Assembly (NCBI GenBank): GCA_964479275.1 | Contig: CAYZLR010000002.1 | Coordinates: 62,001-126,000, forward strand | Length of the DNA stretch: 64,000 bases | Source: CALLPQ01 sp964479275 | Lineage (GTDB): Bacteria > Pseudomonadota > Alphaproteobacteria > Caulobacterales > Parvularculaceae | Reading direction: 5' to 3' | Shown: positions 16,078 through 24,505 of the stretch, piece after piece | Layout of the letters: each line of letters begins with the position of its first letter | Numbering within the stretch: position 1 is the stretch's first letter | The notes under the pieces: model-generated | What the model saw: the letters and a program-made list of their open reading frames with translations, nothing else | Told to the model about the DNA's origin: nothing | Database searches by the model: none | Translations under genes and position numbers: made by a program

Positions 16078-17166
16078 TTAAAATAATCCATCTGATTCAT
16101 GTTTTCGTTTATTAATTATATCATAAAACGAATCAAATGTTAATGGTAATATTCTTTTTATTTGAGCTTTTTCATTATTTTTAATAGCTTCGAAGCAGGC
16201 AAATTGACAAAAAGTAATTTCAGTACCAAAAGTTGTGAGATATCCATCACGCTCTAAATTATTCTTATAGAATTCAAATAATTCTTCAGATTCAAACTCA
16301 AAGAATTCATGTTGGTGATCTCTAATAGATAAAATTATGTTCTCCATGGCGTTATTGTTATTCAACTTAACATCAGGAAAAACGAATTCCATACCACGTT
16401 TAGCACCAGGACCTACAAGACAATAGTTATCATCTTCATCTATATGTTTTAAGTCTTCAGACCTACTAAAATTGCATGGAGGATGATAACCAAAATATGG
16501 TCCTATGCCTCTATGACTAATTAACCATTCACAAACATCAGATAATTTATTTTCTTTATCAATCACTACAGAGCTAAGACCTAAATCGTCCAAATGCACT
16601 ATCCATTCTATCATATCAGATAAATGAAATTTTCTTTGAGGGTCAACATATTTTTCTCTGCAATAATTTCTTGCAGCAGTCTGTAATGATGTCTGTAATT
16701 GTGTTTTACCCCACACGGCTAACTTCATTTGATTTATATTTAGGTTCTCATTAATAAAATCAAAGTATTTAACGTCCTTTCTATAAAGATCAAAATCTAT
16801 TATATTAGAATAATCTAGAGAGTTGGTGGCCACTAGGGTAAGTGTTGGCATTCCAACAAATTTTACTACCATAGCATTAAGAATTTTATTTCTTAATGAA
16901 GTATCTTTATTAAATACAAAATTTTCTAGCCAATATACTTCAGCGTGCTTAGATCGATTTGGATTCCAATATGAAACTTCTTGTCTCATAGCAGGCCCAA
17001 ATAAAGGATTCTCTACATACTCATCTATACGATCTGATTCTCTAAGACATTCTCGCTTAAAGAAATCTAAGACCCATGTATTAAAATAATCAAAATTTTC
17101 TTTATTGGTCATATCTTTAAGTTGACCTAAAGATAGCGGTTTTTCTTTATAAGATTGTATCTTCAA
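16078..17166 (-). CDS. HMUDK-helical-domain / alpha-glutamyl-putrescinyl-thymidine-pyrophosphorylase-like protein
   Basis: 362 aa. The family signature seen in phage base-hypermodification proteins is present: FFKRECLRESDRIDEYV (residues about 32-48), then SLRNKILNAMVVKFV (about 90), GIGPYFGYHPPCNFSRS (about 224) and LVGPGAKRGMEFVFPDV (about 252). This DNA-glycosylase-like helical domain is linked in the literature to hypermodification of 5-hydroxymethyl bases in phage DNA. No kinase P-loop is fused to it. The protein ends KHESDGLF, a GLF tail like that of gp43. It overlaps the FkbM gene by 4 bases. Substrate unknown. Confidence 0.72.
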   Translation of the reverse strand: MKIQSYKEKPLSLGQLKDMTNKENFDYFNTWVLDFFKRECLRESDRIDEYVENPLFGPAMRQEVSYWNPNRSKHAEVYWLENFVFNKDTSLRNKILNAMVVKFVGMPTLTLVATNSLDYSNIIDFDLYRKDVKYFDFINENLNINQMKLAVWGKTQLQTSLQTAARNYCREKYVDPQRKFHLSDMIEWIVHLDDLGLSSVVIDKENKLSDVCEWLISHRGIGPYFGYHPPCNFSRSEDLKHIDEDDNYCLVGPGAKRGMEFVFPDVKLNNNNAMENIILSIRDHQHEFFEFESEELFEFYKNNLERDGYLTTFGTEITFCQFACFEAIKNNEKAQIKRILPLTFDSFYDIINKRKHESDGLF

Positions 17167-17888
17167 TCGACTTTCCTACGGTAAAATAAATCAAATCCAA
17201 ATAATGAACCCGTATACTCTACTCCAAATGCTTCGCGCATAACAGGATCCTTACCAACAAAACCGTAATTAGGTGTAGCTGAGACTAATTCAAAACCTTG
17301 AGCTAGAATGTACTTTTGATAATTAGCCTCGAAATCCAGAATATATTTTTCTGAATGAACTTCGAGAGACATCTCTTCGACAGAATTCGGTACAATAAAG
17401 TTTTCGTTTAAAAAATCTTTTTCAGCGCCTTCGATATCCATTTTAATATGCGTGTATTTCCACATAGATAAAATAGTGTGAATATTTAAATTCTTTACTA
17501 CGGTTTTAGTTAAAGCTTTTGTAACTTTTGCTGGATTAACAGTTGCACTACATGAAAACTGTTTGCTATTTCTTATATAGAAAGCGATCTCTGGATCTTC
17601 AGAGTTAGAAACAGCCGCATTTAAAATTTTACCGTTTTCAGGCATATTATTTAATGCGCACTCATAATTAGATTTAAGAGCTTCGATACCTAAATATGCC
17701 TTTACGTTGGCTTCTTTACATATATGAGCAAAGCCACCGCAGTGAACACCTAGATCTAAAACTACAGAATTTTCATCTAATGAGAAATATGTATAATTTT
17801 GTAGACATTCATTTACCATACCTCGGTCAGTACTTTCATAGATTGGGTCATCTCTAATAATGACTCCTTTATATTCTTTATAATTCAT
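17163..17888 (-). CDS. FkbM-family SAM-dependent methyltransferase
   Basis: 241 aa. The Rossmann SAM-binding motif is VVLDLGVHCGGFAHICKE near residue 43, followed by YLGIEAL, and the FkbM signature is IKMDIEGAEKDFL near 148. FkbM enzymes usually O-methylate sugars or polyketides, but in phages they are also found near DNA-modification genes. It overlaps both neighbours by 4 bases (ATGA), between a 57-aa ORF and the HMUDK-domain gene. The acceptor is unknown. Confidence 0.8.
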   Translation of the reverse strand: MNYKEYKGVIIRDDPIYESTDRGMVNECLQNYTYFSLDENSVVLDLGVHCGGFAHICKEANVKAYLGIEALKSNYECALNNMPENGKILNAAVSNSEDPEIAFYIRNSKQFSCSATVNPAKVTKALTKTVVKNLNIHTILSMWKYTHIKMDIEGAEKDFLNENFIVPNSVEEMSLEVHSEKYILDFEANYQKYILAQGFELVSATPNYGFVGKDPVMREAFGVEYTGSLFGFDLFYRRKVD

Positions 17889-18058
17889 TTCTTTAATTTC
17901 CTACAATACGCAAGCGCTTGATTATGACGACGTAATTGTTCTTCTACACATTTTATAGCTAATTTTACACAAGCTTTTTCTTCATGATGGCAGTCATCAA
18001 AATTAAGCTCACCTAGAAAATCTTTTAAATACTCTATAGTTTTCTCATAATCTTTCAT
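17885..18058 (-). CDS. Small hypothetical protein, 57 aa
   Basis: Starts MKDYEKTIEYLKDFL and ends AYCRKLKK. The ATG overlaps the stop of the HAD gene as ATGA, and its TGA overlaps the FkbM start as ATGA, so the spacing is exact at both ends. Helical, with three cysteines and two adjacent histidines (DDCHHEEKACVK). Function unknown. Confidence 0.6.
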   Translation of the reverse strand: MKDYEKTIEYLKDFLGELNFDDCHHEEKACVKLAIKCVEEQLRRHNQALAYCRKLKK

Positions 18059-18441
18059 AAATGTCTCACGTTCTCTTTTTCGACTAAATCATGCACTAAT
18101 AATATCACATGCACGTCTGGATGTACATCAGTAATTTCTTTGGCTTGAACAGGGTCATCTTCAAAATGAATTCCTACTATATATCTCTGTTTAAGTTTAC
18201 TGATGATGTTAGCTTTATGTTTACCAGATGATTGCCTAGTTTTTTTAGAAAAATGTCTAGGATTTAAAAACAATTTATTCTTAATTCCTTTAGACTCTAA
18301 CATTTCTAAAGTCTCTTTTTCTTCTTGAAATGATCTTCCTGTTATGATGATATCGTCAGGGCCTGGATAGACCCCTCCGTATTCTCCCATAAAGATAACG
18401 CCGTCGATATCAAAAGTATTAATTATTTTTCTAGTAGTCAT
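18055..18441 (-). CDS. HAD-like phosphatase
   Basis: 128 aa. HAD motif I is NTFDIDGVIF (residues 8-17; DxDG), motif II is IIITGRS near 32, and the acidic motif IV is HFEDDP near 95. A cap domain is absent, so it should act on large or phosphosugar substrates. It lies downstream of inositol-3-phosphate synthase in the same transcript; it could dephosphorylate Ins3P or a nucleotide, but that is inference. Confidence 0.65.
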   Translation of the reverse strand: MTTRKIINTFDIDGVIFMGEYGGVYPGPDDIIITGRSFQEEKETLEMLESKGIKNKLFLNPRHFSKKTRQSSGKHKANIISKLKQRYIVGIHFEDDPVQAKEITDVHPDVHVILLVHDLVEKENVRHL

Positions 18442-18643
18442 CAGTTATATCCAAAAATAAATCTTCCATTTGATCCATAGATTCTCTAAATTGTGTTAAT
18501 AGATCAAACATAGCTTCTTTTTCTAATTCTACATTTGCATTTCTAGCTGTCGAATAAGAAGCTTCCCAAATAGAATCATTTTGTTGAATTATTTCTTCTA
18601 ATTTATTTTCAACATCAGTTCTTAAATCATCAAATTTTTTCAT
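18431..18643 (-). CDS. Small acidic helical protein, 70 aa
   Basis: Not recognised. Almost wholly helical and acidic (KFDDLRTDVENKLEEIIQQN). Overlaps the HAD gene by 11 bases. Confidence 0.5.
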   Translation of the reverse strand: MKKFDDLRTDVENKLEEIIQQNDSIWEASYSTARNANVELEKEAMFDLLTQFRESMDQMEDLFLDITDDY

Positions 18644-18644
18644 G

Positions 18645-18992
18645 TTATCCTATTCTCTGATATATTAAAGCTGTGACTATTGTCCATTCATCAAAACTAT
18701 CACCATAACCTTCTTTCATCATATCAAATAAAACTTCTTTATTTCTAGCGCAAACATTGTGCTCCATTTTAAGCAGTCTTGATGGTATATTAAAAAAATC
18801 TCCAGTCCAGAAACCTAGTGATATTCCCTTTCCAACCAATTTATCTTCTTTATCATCACTAAACTCTTCTACTAAATGAAATTTTTCATTAGGCTGTATA
18901 GCCCACTTTAAACCCTTTCTTATAGTAACACCTATATCAAAACATGCTAGATCAAATGTGTGGTCTAAATTTTTTAGTTGTTTAGTAGTCAT
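18645..18992 (-). CDS. Hypothetical protein, 115 aa
   Basis: Not recognised. Mixed alpha/beta; no membrane segment. Contains ISLGFWTGDFFNIPSRLLK near 58. Overlaps the inositol-3-phosphate synthase stop by 11 bases and belongs to the same transcript. Confidence 0.5.
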   Translation of the reverse strand: MTTKQLKNLDHTFDLACFDIGVTIRKGLKWAIQPNEKFHLVEEFSDDKEDKLVGKGISLGFWTGDFFNIPSRLLKMEHNVCARNKEVLFDMMKEGYGDSFDEWTIVTALIYQRIG

Positions 18993-20256
18993 TTTTAGAA
19001 TCCTGAAAAGTATATTCTAAATCAGATACTACTGGATCTTTAGTAGCTAATTGTTTTCTAGTGGTTGAAGTTAACTCTCGACGCGCTAAAGCGTCACACT
19101 CAAATTTTGCATCTTCAGTTTTCATTTGTACTGGTGGGCTTTTCTGAGTCCAAGCAGATGGGCCACGTAAGTAACCTACTAATCCCATCTCAGCAGCTAC
19201 TTGAGCGAAACGAATTGCCGAAATAACAACTCCACCTGAATTAGGTGAATCTTGAACAGATAATCTAGCAGTTAATTCATAACGAGCGCCAGCAAAACCA
19301 TAAGCAACAATATCAAAATTAGCAATCTTATTGTCAGACCCAATATATTCGCCACCTGGTTTTTGCTGTACGGTTAATGAGGGACCAGCGAACAATGTCA
19401 TACCTTCTATAGACTCGTCTCGTACATGATTCTGACCTTTCAGAACGTTTTCTTTAGAAATATGTTTATTTTCTAAGCGGTCCTGTTTAGCCATATTTAG
19501 AAAATCAGTATTTGCTGTACGACCTGTCCGAATATGTTCTTGGCCTTGAGTAGAACCAGATGCCATATTGGTTTGGATGTGTTGAGTTACCATTAAACCA
19601 GAATCAATCATAGCTCCTTGTAAAACTTCAGACATTCTAGAAGCTCCCCATGCTGAACGCATATCAGAACCTACAAATGTTAAACCTGCATTAATAAATT
19701 TTTGTTCGACTCTTTTAGTATCTTCAGTAGAAATTAAAGTTGGAATACAATTAACAAAATGAACGCCTGCTTTAAGTGCTACATCTACCCAAAATTTCGA
19801 AGCTTCTTCAGACCCAACAGGTAAATAATTTACTAACATATCTACATCGAACGATTCAATTAAATCTACCGCTTCAGTGAAAGACACAGCCGTGTCAGCT
19901 TCAGTTCTAAAAGAGACATCTTCAGGATAATCATACATATGAGGAGCTACGCCATCCAACAAAGGAGCAGAAAAAACTCCCGCTGAGTGTGGAACTACAT
20001 TAGAAGTAATTTCTTTTACATGATTCATTGCACAATTTGGTTTAGCTAAAATTGCTTCTCTAAGATTTATTCCTACCTTTCTACGATCAACATCAAAGCC
20101 AATAACATATTCAATATCATTAACAGTATAGCCGCCAATATCTTCATACATTAAGCCGACTTTATCTTGAGGATTATCTTGATAATATTGAGTTCCTTGA
20201 ATAAGGGAAGAAGCGCAGTTACCGACACCGATGATGCCAACACGAATTTTTTTCAT
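18982..20256 (-). CDS. ino1: Inositol-3-phosphate synthase (Ino1-like)
   Basis: 424 aa. It converts glucose 6-phosphate to inositol 3-phosphate with bound NAD+. The NAD-binding Rossmann motif is GIIGVGNCASSLIQG at residues 8-22; MLVNYLPVGSEEASKFW (about 156), GSDMRSAWGASRMSEVL (about 203) and SVQDSPNSGGVVISAIRFAQ (about 345) are strong family blocks, of the actinobacterial-archaeal type. There is no obvious damage. An intact host-like metabolic gene inside a hydroxymethylase and modification cluster suggests a phage use for inositol, for example as a modifying group, but this is inference. Confidence 0.9.
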   Translation of the reverse strand: MKKIRVGIIGVGNCASSLIQGTQYYQDNPQDKVGLMYEDIGGYTVNDIEYVIGFDVDRRKVGINLREAILAKPNCAMNHVKEITSNVVPHSAGVFSAPLLDGVAPHMYDYPEDVSFRTEADTAVSFTEAVDLIESFDVDMLVNYLPVGSEEASKFWVDVALKAGVHFVNCIPTLISTEDTKRVEQKFINAGLTFVGSDMRSAWGASRMSEVLQGAMIDSGLMVTQHIQTNMASGSTQGQEHIRTGRTANTDFLNMAKQDRLENKHISKENVLKGQNHVRDESIEGMTLFAGPSLTVQQKPGGEYIGSDNKIANFDIVAYGFAGARYELTARLSVQDSPNSGGVVISAIRFAQVAAEMGLVGYLRGPSAWTQKSPPVQMKTEDAKFECDALARRELTSTTRKQLATKDPVVSDLEYTFQDSKNDY

Positions 20257-20330
20257 TTTTATACCTTTATGTTTATATCAGTTTATTTAAGTGACAAATT
20301 TGACCAGATTATCTGGAGTAGGTCACATAT

Positions 20331-20666
20331 CTATTTATGATTTGTAGCAGACAAAAATATTTCCATTTCTGCGCCTTCAAGAGTTATATAATCAATCATA
20401 TTAGAATTATATAACAAAACAAATCTTCTGTAAATATCTTCAATTTGTGCTCGTTGAATAATAAGTCCAGTATATTTGTTAAGATTTTCTTCTTCAATTT
20501 CTTTTAAAACTGCTTTATTAGAAACTGCTTTGCGTCGAAATATCCGTAAACCATTAGACATTTTTTCTCGAATTTGTTCAAAATTAACTTTTAAGAAATA
20601 ATCTATTTCATTCTCTATAATAGGAAAATTATTCTTAAAATCGTTAATCGGAATTTGAATTTGCAT
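20331..20666 (-). CDS. Hypothetical protein, 111 aa
   Basis: Not recognised. Helical, basic in the middle (GLRIFRRKAVSNKAVLKE). Its start overlaps the end of the hydroxymethylase gene by 23 bases. Confidence 0.5.
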   Translation of the reverse strand: MQIQIPINDFKNNFPIIENEIDYFLKVNFEQIREKMSNGLRIFRRKAVSNKAVLKEIEEENLNKYTGLIIQRAQIEDIYRRFVLLYNSNMIDYITLEGAEMEIFLSATNHK

Positions 20667-21432
20667 ATTCGCTCTCAGGATATAATTTGTTATAAGAAGA
20701 TTTTGTAATATCTAGCATTCCAGTTTTAATAAAATGATCTACAATATAAAAATGTCTTTCATATACGTGAAGATTTTGAACCTGCCAAAACATATTACCA
20801 ACTGATAAATTTAAATCTTTAGCTAATTCTTTAAGAACATAATCTTGCCACGCTTTATCATTACGATATCCAAAATAAACATCATTAGATCTCATTTGGA
20901 CGACGCAATCAAGCTTGCCATGTCGAATATAATAGCTTACTGAGTTAGTACAGACAAAATCATTTTTGCCGTTTTCACAATAATCATAATGCATGGTAGG
21001 TCTATTATAAATCATAGATGCTCTACGAGAATCTGGATTAGTCTTTAATTCTTGGAAAACATTATTATATTGATCTCCATATTTTTCTGAAAAAATAAGT
21101 AATCCATAATTAGAATTAATTTCGCCATCAGGGTTAGCAGCATATGACCACGCTTGTGGTGGCTGAAATTGTCTACCATTAATATCTAAAATATTACTTG
21201 ATTGACTTTCATACCATTTTAATTCTTTTTCAATATAATCTTTATTTGGAGTACCGAAAATGGCTTCTTCGTTAGCTTTAAAAGAAGCTCCTATTAATTC
21301 TATAGTTTTTACGCCTGTTTTATCAGTAGTAAAATGTTTATAGAATAACATATCAGCAAAATGTTCTCTTATATTATCCATATCTGATGTGTTTTTCCAC
21401 TTCATAGGTTTACCTTGTTCTATAATAGCCAT
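20644..21432 (-). CDS. 42: gp42-like dCMP hydroxymethylase
   Basis: 262 aa (T4 gp42: 246). Close match to T4 gp42: DKTGVKTIELIGASF, INSNYGLLIFSEKY, NPDSRRASMIYNRP, MRSNDVYFGYRNDKAW and LHVYERHFYIVDHF. In thymidylate synthase the nucleotide-base contact is Asn in PFN; here, as in T4 gp42, it is Asp (YRND), which selects cytosine. The catalytic Cys is in FVCTNSV. The phage should therefore make 5-hydroxymethyl-dCMP. No glucosyltransferase is visible in this window, so the fate of the hydroxymethyl group is open. Confidence 0.92.
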   Translation of the reverse strand: MAIIEQGKPMKWKNTSDMDNIREHFADMLFYKHFTTDKTGVKTIELIGASFKANEEAIFGTPNKDYIEKELKWYESQSSNILDINGRQFQPPQAWSYAANPDGEINSNYGLLIFSEKYGDQYNNVFQELKTNPDSRRASMIYNRPTMHYDYCENGKNDFVCTNSVSYYIRHGKLDCVVQMRSNDVYFGYRNDKAWQDYVLKELAKDLNLSVGNMFWQVQNLHVYERHFYIVDHFIKTGMLDITKSSYNKLYPESEYANSNSD

Positions 21433-21602
21433 TATGTCGTTAATTTTTTAATAGCAGCATCTTTTTCCTTATGTAATATATTCAGAAAAATATCTAGTTC
21501 ATCATCACTTATTTCCAAATCTTGAACAATGTCATCTACATGTTCATATCCCATTTCGTTTATAACATTAATGATTCTATTAAAAATTGCATTTTCATAC
21601 AT
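21432..21602 (-). CDS. Small acidic protein, 56 aa
   Basis: Starts MYENAIFNRIINVINEMGY and ends AIKKLTT. Both ends overlap neighbours as TAATG, which supports it. Not recognised; helical with an acidic centre (DLEISDDELDIF). Confidence 0.6.
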   Translation of the reverse strand: MYENAIFNRIINVINEMGYEHVDDIVQDLEISDDELDIFLNILHKEKDAAIKKLTT

Positions 21603-22249
21603 TATTTAAATACCTCGTAATCTTCTTCTGATTGACCTTCCATTTGTCCTCTGCAATATGATACAAAGAAACTAAGATAGTTAATTGCATCCTTAGCTGA
21701 ATCTTCTAAAGATTCGAAATTAGTATCATAATTACTATCATCTCTCATGGCTTCCATGACTGACCGCATTCGAAGCATTTTAGCATGAACGATTTCTTGA
21801 ATAGTAAATAAGCCAGATGGATAATAATCGGATTGTTTTACGGAACTATTAGGATTCTGATAGTCTTGAGATTTTTTAAGTTGAAGTTCTATGCATTCAG
21901 CTAAAACGTTTACCGATTCTTTAGATTCGTCTAAATCGTATTTATTGTATAGGTAATCTTCTATATATGAAGGCAGCTCATGATCTTTTTCAGACTCTTC
22001 ATAATTATCTGATCGATTCATAGAACCTAAAGCTTGTGCGATAGGATCTAAAAATTCTGGTTCTTTCGAATATTCAGTTTTACCCATGCCAGATAAAGCA
22101 TTAACTATAGATGGATCAGTCATTATTTTATCATGATTTAACATTTGGGTTTTTATTTTATCAGCTTGTTCTTCTGTCATTTTTTCAACATGACCTGTAA
22201 AAGGCGCTGTTGGTTGCTTATTGGTCATACATTTCTCCGAAAGTGCCAT
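21602..22249 (-). CDS. MazG / nucleotide-modification-associated-like protein
   Basis: 215 aa. The C-terminal half reads KKSQDYQNPNSS, VHAKMLRMRSVMEAM and SLEDSAKDAINYLSFFVS; a K-DY motif, a basic helix and an E-x-x-D helix is the layout of all-alpha NTP-pyrophosphatase-like domains found next to phage nucleotide-modification genes. The N-terminal 90 residues are low-complexity and charged. It lies two genes upstream of dCMP hydroxymethylase. I infer a role in dNTP pool control; the exact family needs a profile search. Confidence 0.45.
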   Translation of the reverse strand: MALSEKCMTNKQPTAPFTGHVEKMTEEQADKIKTQMLNHDKIMTDPSIVNALSGMGKTEYSKEPEFLDPIAQALGSMNRSDNYEESEKDHELPSYIEDYLYNKYDLDESKESVNVLAECIELQLKKSQDYQNPNSSVKQSDYYPSGLFTIQEIVHAKMLRMRSVMEAMRDDSNYDTNFESLEDSAKDAINYLSFFVSYCRGQMEGQSEEDYEVFK

Positions 22250-22619
22250 GATTACCTTTATGGGATGGTGGAAGCCATCCTTCCGGCTTCATTAAATCAG
22301 GAAAACCAAAAGGATTGGGTCTACCTTCTTTAATTCCTCTAATTTTTGCAAGATTAGCATTCATAACTTCAGAATAAGCTTTATCTGAATCTACTTTAAA
22401 CAAATCAAGCGTACCTAAACAAAATACAATAATATCTATTAATGCATCTACTATTTCTTCTGGATTTTCTTCGTCTACGGCATCACATAATTCAAAATAT
22501 TCTTCTTGAATCATATTAAGCCTTAAATCCAAATGATCTCGATGTCCTTGGTTATCTAAATATTTTATTACGTCATGGAAGTCAAATTTGGCGTGCATTT
22601 TTTCTATTAAATCGATCAT
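22218..22619 (-). CDS. MazG-like pyrophosphohydrolase, candidate dCTPase
   Basis: 133 aa. EEYFELCDAV (ExxxE) near residue 39 and EEIVDALIDIIVFCL (ExxD) near 53 form the metal-binding four-helix site of all-alpha NTP-pyrophosphatases. T4 gp56 (dCTPase/dUTPase) is of this superfamily and removes dCTP so that hydroxymethyl-dCTP is used instead; the gene here is close to gp42, so that role is plausible. It overlaps the next gene by 32 bases. Confidence 0.6.
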   Translation of the reverse strand: MIDLIEKMHAKFDFHDVIKYLDNQGHRDHLDLRLNMIQEEYFELCDAVDEENPEEIVDALIDIIVFCLGTLDLFKVDSDKAYSEVMNANLAKIRGIKEGRPNPFGFPDLMKPEGWLPPSHKGNHGTFGEMYDQ

Positions 22620-22667
22620 GAAACTCTTTTATTGTTTTGGTTATTGTTTTCATAATATAAAATATCC

Positions 22668-22910
22668 TTATTCTTCTAATCTATCTTGATTAGATTTCCA
22701 GCTTACATACTTTAACGTAAATTCATCCTTAAATCTAGTTTTATTTATTTTATTATATTCGGTGATCTTCGTAAACACCCAAACGAAATATTGATTACAT
22801 GAATCAAATATTTTTCCTTTATCCTTTTCTATATCAAATATAGCTTCATACATTTTAAGTTCTTTTACTGGAACCTTTTTACGCTTTTTAGCTTTAACTT
22901 TTTTTACCAT
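22668..22910 (-). CDS. Small basic hypothetical protein, 80 aa
   Basis: Starts at ATG 22910 (MVKKVKAKKRKKVPVKEL), a strongly basic N-terminus, followed by a helical body. Not recognised. Confidence 0.5.
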   Translation of the reverse strand: MVKKVKAKKRKKVPVKELKMYEAIFDIEKDKGKIFDSCNQYFVWVFTKITEYNKINKTRFKDEFTLKYVSWKSNQDRLEE

Positions 22911-23169
22911 CAATATATGCCATGTAAATTATAAAACATAATGTAGAGAATAGAAATAATCCTAGACCAATTAATTCATAAAATTCAGCTATTATAACTG
23001 AACTTATACAAGATAATAAATATATTATATTTGATTTAGATGAAATAATTCCATTATAAATCCATTTTAAAATATACCAAAAAGTTACGGCTATTCCTAC
23101 AGATATAAACTGTACACAAAATACATAAAAGCCAAGTTCGTATAAAATTTCTTCTTTATTCCATTTCAT
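22894..23169 (-). CDS. Membrane protein, 91 aa, about three spans
   Basis: Hydrophobic segments at residues about 10-33 (LGFYVFCVQFISVGIAVTFW), 44-62 and 66-86 suggest three membrane spans. Not recognised. It overlaps the next gene by 17 bases. Confidence 0.5.
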   Translation of the reverse strand: MKWNKEEILYELGFYVFCVQFISVGIAVTFWYILKWIYNGIISSKSNIIYLLSCISSVIIAEFYELIGLGLFLFSTLCFIIYMAYIDGKKS

Positions 23170-23214
23170 AATCTTTTATTATATAACATTTGTTAACTTT
23201 ATGTTCGTTTATTA

Positions 23215-23409
23215 CTAAGATGTAATGAATTCGTAGAATTTTTTATTCTGCAGAGCTAAAACATGTATAATATAGAATCCTAATACTATACCTGTTGCGT
23301 AATATCTCCCTACTTCGAATGTTAAATAAAACATTGCATATAATGGTATAACTAGAGTCAATAATGATAAACTCACAACTTCTAAATATGTCTTTATAAT
23401 AAATTTCAT
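23215..23409 (-). CDS. Membrane protein, 64 aa, two spans
   Basis: Two hydrophobic segments (EVVSLSLLTLVIPLYAMFYL and YYATGIVLGFYIIHVLAL). Overlaps the upstream peptidase-like gene by 4 bases. Not recognised. Confidence 0.5.
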   Translation of the reverse strand: MKFIIKTYLEVVSLSLLTLVIPLYAMFYLTFEVGRYYATGIVLGFYIIHVLALQNKKFYEFITS

Positions 23410-24197
23410 AATTTAACTACCTCGTCTACGTATTCCACAAAACTTTTTCTATTTCTAGTAAAGTCCAAGATTTCTCCATCTACTGCAGCCAGTAGATGTC
23501 CACTTATAGATATTAAATAATTTTTCTTATCAAGCTGTCCAATTAATCCTTTTACAGAATATCCTTTAGACTTGGCTCTATATCCTGCATATGTTCTCTG
23601 CCTATCAAATTTATGAACTCTAACTAATTTATAACCTAAAATTTTAAGAGCTTTATTTGATACATAATGAGGAGTTCCTCTTCTAAATTTCCTACCGCTT
23701 TCGGCTAAAGTTTTATGCACTACAGAATAATCCAAACCTGTTGCTAAAGTGATTGCTTTTACAACACAGTCATTAGTTTCACCAAATTTCTTAGTCTGTT
23801 CTTTGACTGCTTCATATTTTTTCCAATTTTCAGTATCTCTGTATGATAAATCTATTGGCTTACGAACTCTGGGTTTAGATTTTCTTTCTAATTCTTTAGC
23901 TTTAAAAGCTTCAATAGCTTCAGGAGTCATACCATAAGTTTTATCCCAATTAACTTTTAAAGAATATCGTTCATAACCAGAATATCCTCGATAGTTGTAA
24001 AATAAAGCGGCTTGATAATATCTTTTACCATTAGTGACTATAGCATAATCATCGCAATGACCTCTATAATTTGATAAGAGTTTTTCATTATTTTTGCGTT
24101 TAAATTCTTCAACAATTTCCATGTCAGCCCATTTTGGGTCAACTACGAAATCAGAGTCATATCCGGTATTATTCTTTACCCATTTAGAAAGTTTCAT
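23406..24197 (-). CDS. Possible papain-like cysteine peptidase fold protein
   Basis: 263 aa. The C-terminal half has ETNDCVVKAITLATGLDYS (Cys near residue 142 at the start of a helix) and later ISISGHLLAAVDGEILDF (His near 235 followed by VDG and D). Cys on a helix, then GH and a later Asp is the order of C39/papain-like triads. The N-terminal half is unassigned. The target is unknown; it could process host or phage proteins. Confidence 0.4.
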   Translation of the reverse strand: MKLSKWVKNNTGYDSDFVVDPKWADMEIVEEFKRKNNEKLLSNYRGHCDDYAIVTNGKRYYQAALFYNYRGYSGYERYSLKVNWDKTYGMTPEAIEAFKAKELERKSKPRVRKPIDLSYRDTENWKKYEAVKEQTKKFGETNDCVVKAITLATGLDYSVVHKTLAESGRKFRRGTPHYVSNKALKILGYKLVRVHKFDRQRTYAGYRAKSKGYSVKGLIGQLDKKNYLISISGHLLAAVDGEILDFTRNRKSFVEYVDEVVKL

Positions 24198-24470
24198 TTA
24201 TAGAATTAAAGCAAATTGATTGTTTATTTTAACATATGTTAAGAAAGCTTCATAATAATTTTTGTTTAAAATTAGAACGTTCATAACTTTTTCATTTTTA
24301 TAAATGGGAGTCATGTCTATATATTCTTCAAGATATCCGTGAGATTCTATTAACTCTAAATTCTTAGGTACTTTATTTTGTTTTATGTCTTCTATAAACT
24401 GCTCTAGATAACAACTCATTTTTAGATTATTTTTATTAATAAATGCTAAAATTTTATTTAAATCTTTCAT
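24198..24470 (-). CDS. Hypothetical protein, 90 aa
   Basis: Not recognised. First gene behind the early promoter at 24506-24533, so probably the first gene of the long minus-strand early transcript. No membrane segment. Confidence 0.5.
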   Translation of the reverse strand: MKDLNKILAFINKNNLKMSCYLEQFIEDIKQNKVPKNLELIESHGYLEEYIDMTPIYKNEKVMNVLILNKNYYEAFLTYVKINNQFALIL

Positions 24471-24505
24471 AATATAAATTTCCTATTTGTTTAACTGATA
24501 TAAAG

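Noticed and set aside
16823..17089. Plus-strand ORF of 88 codons
   Set aside because: It is antisense to the HMUDK-domain gene, without a ribosome site or recognisable motif.
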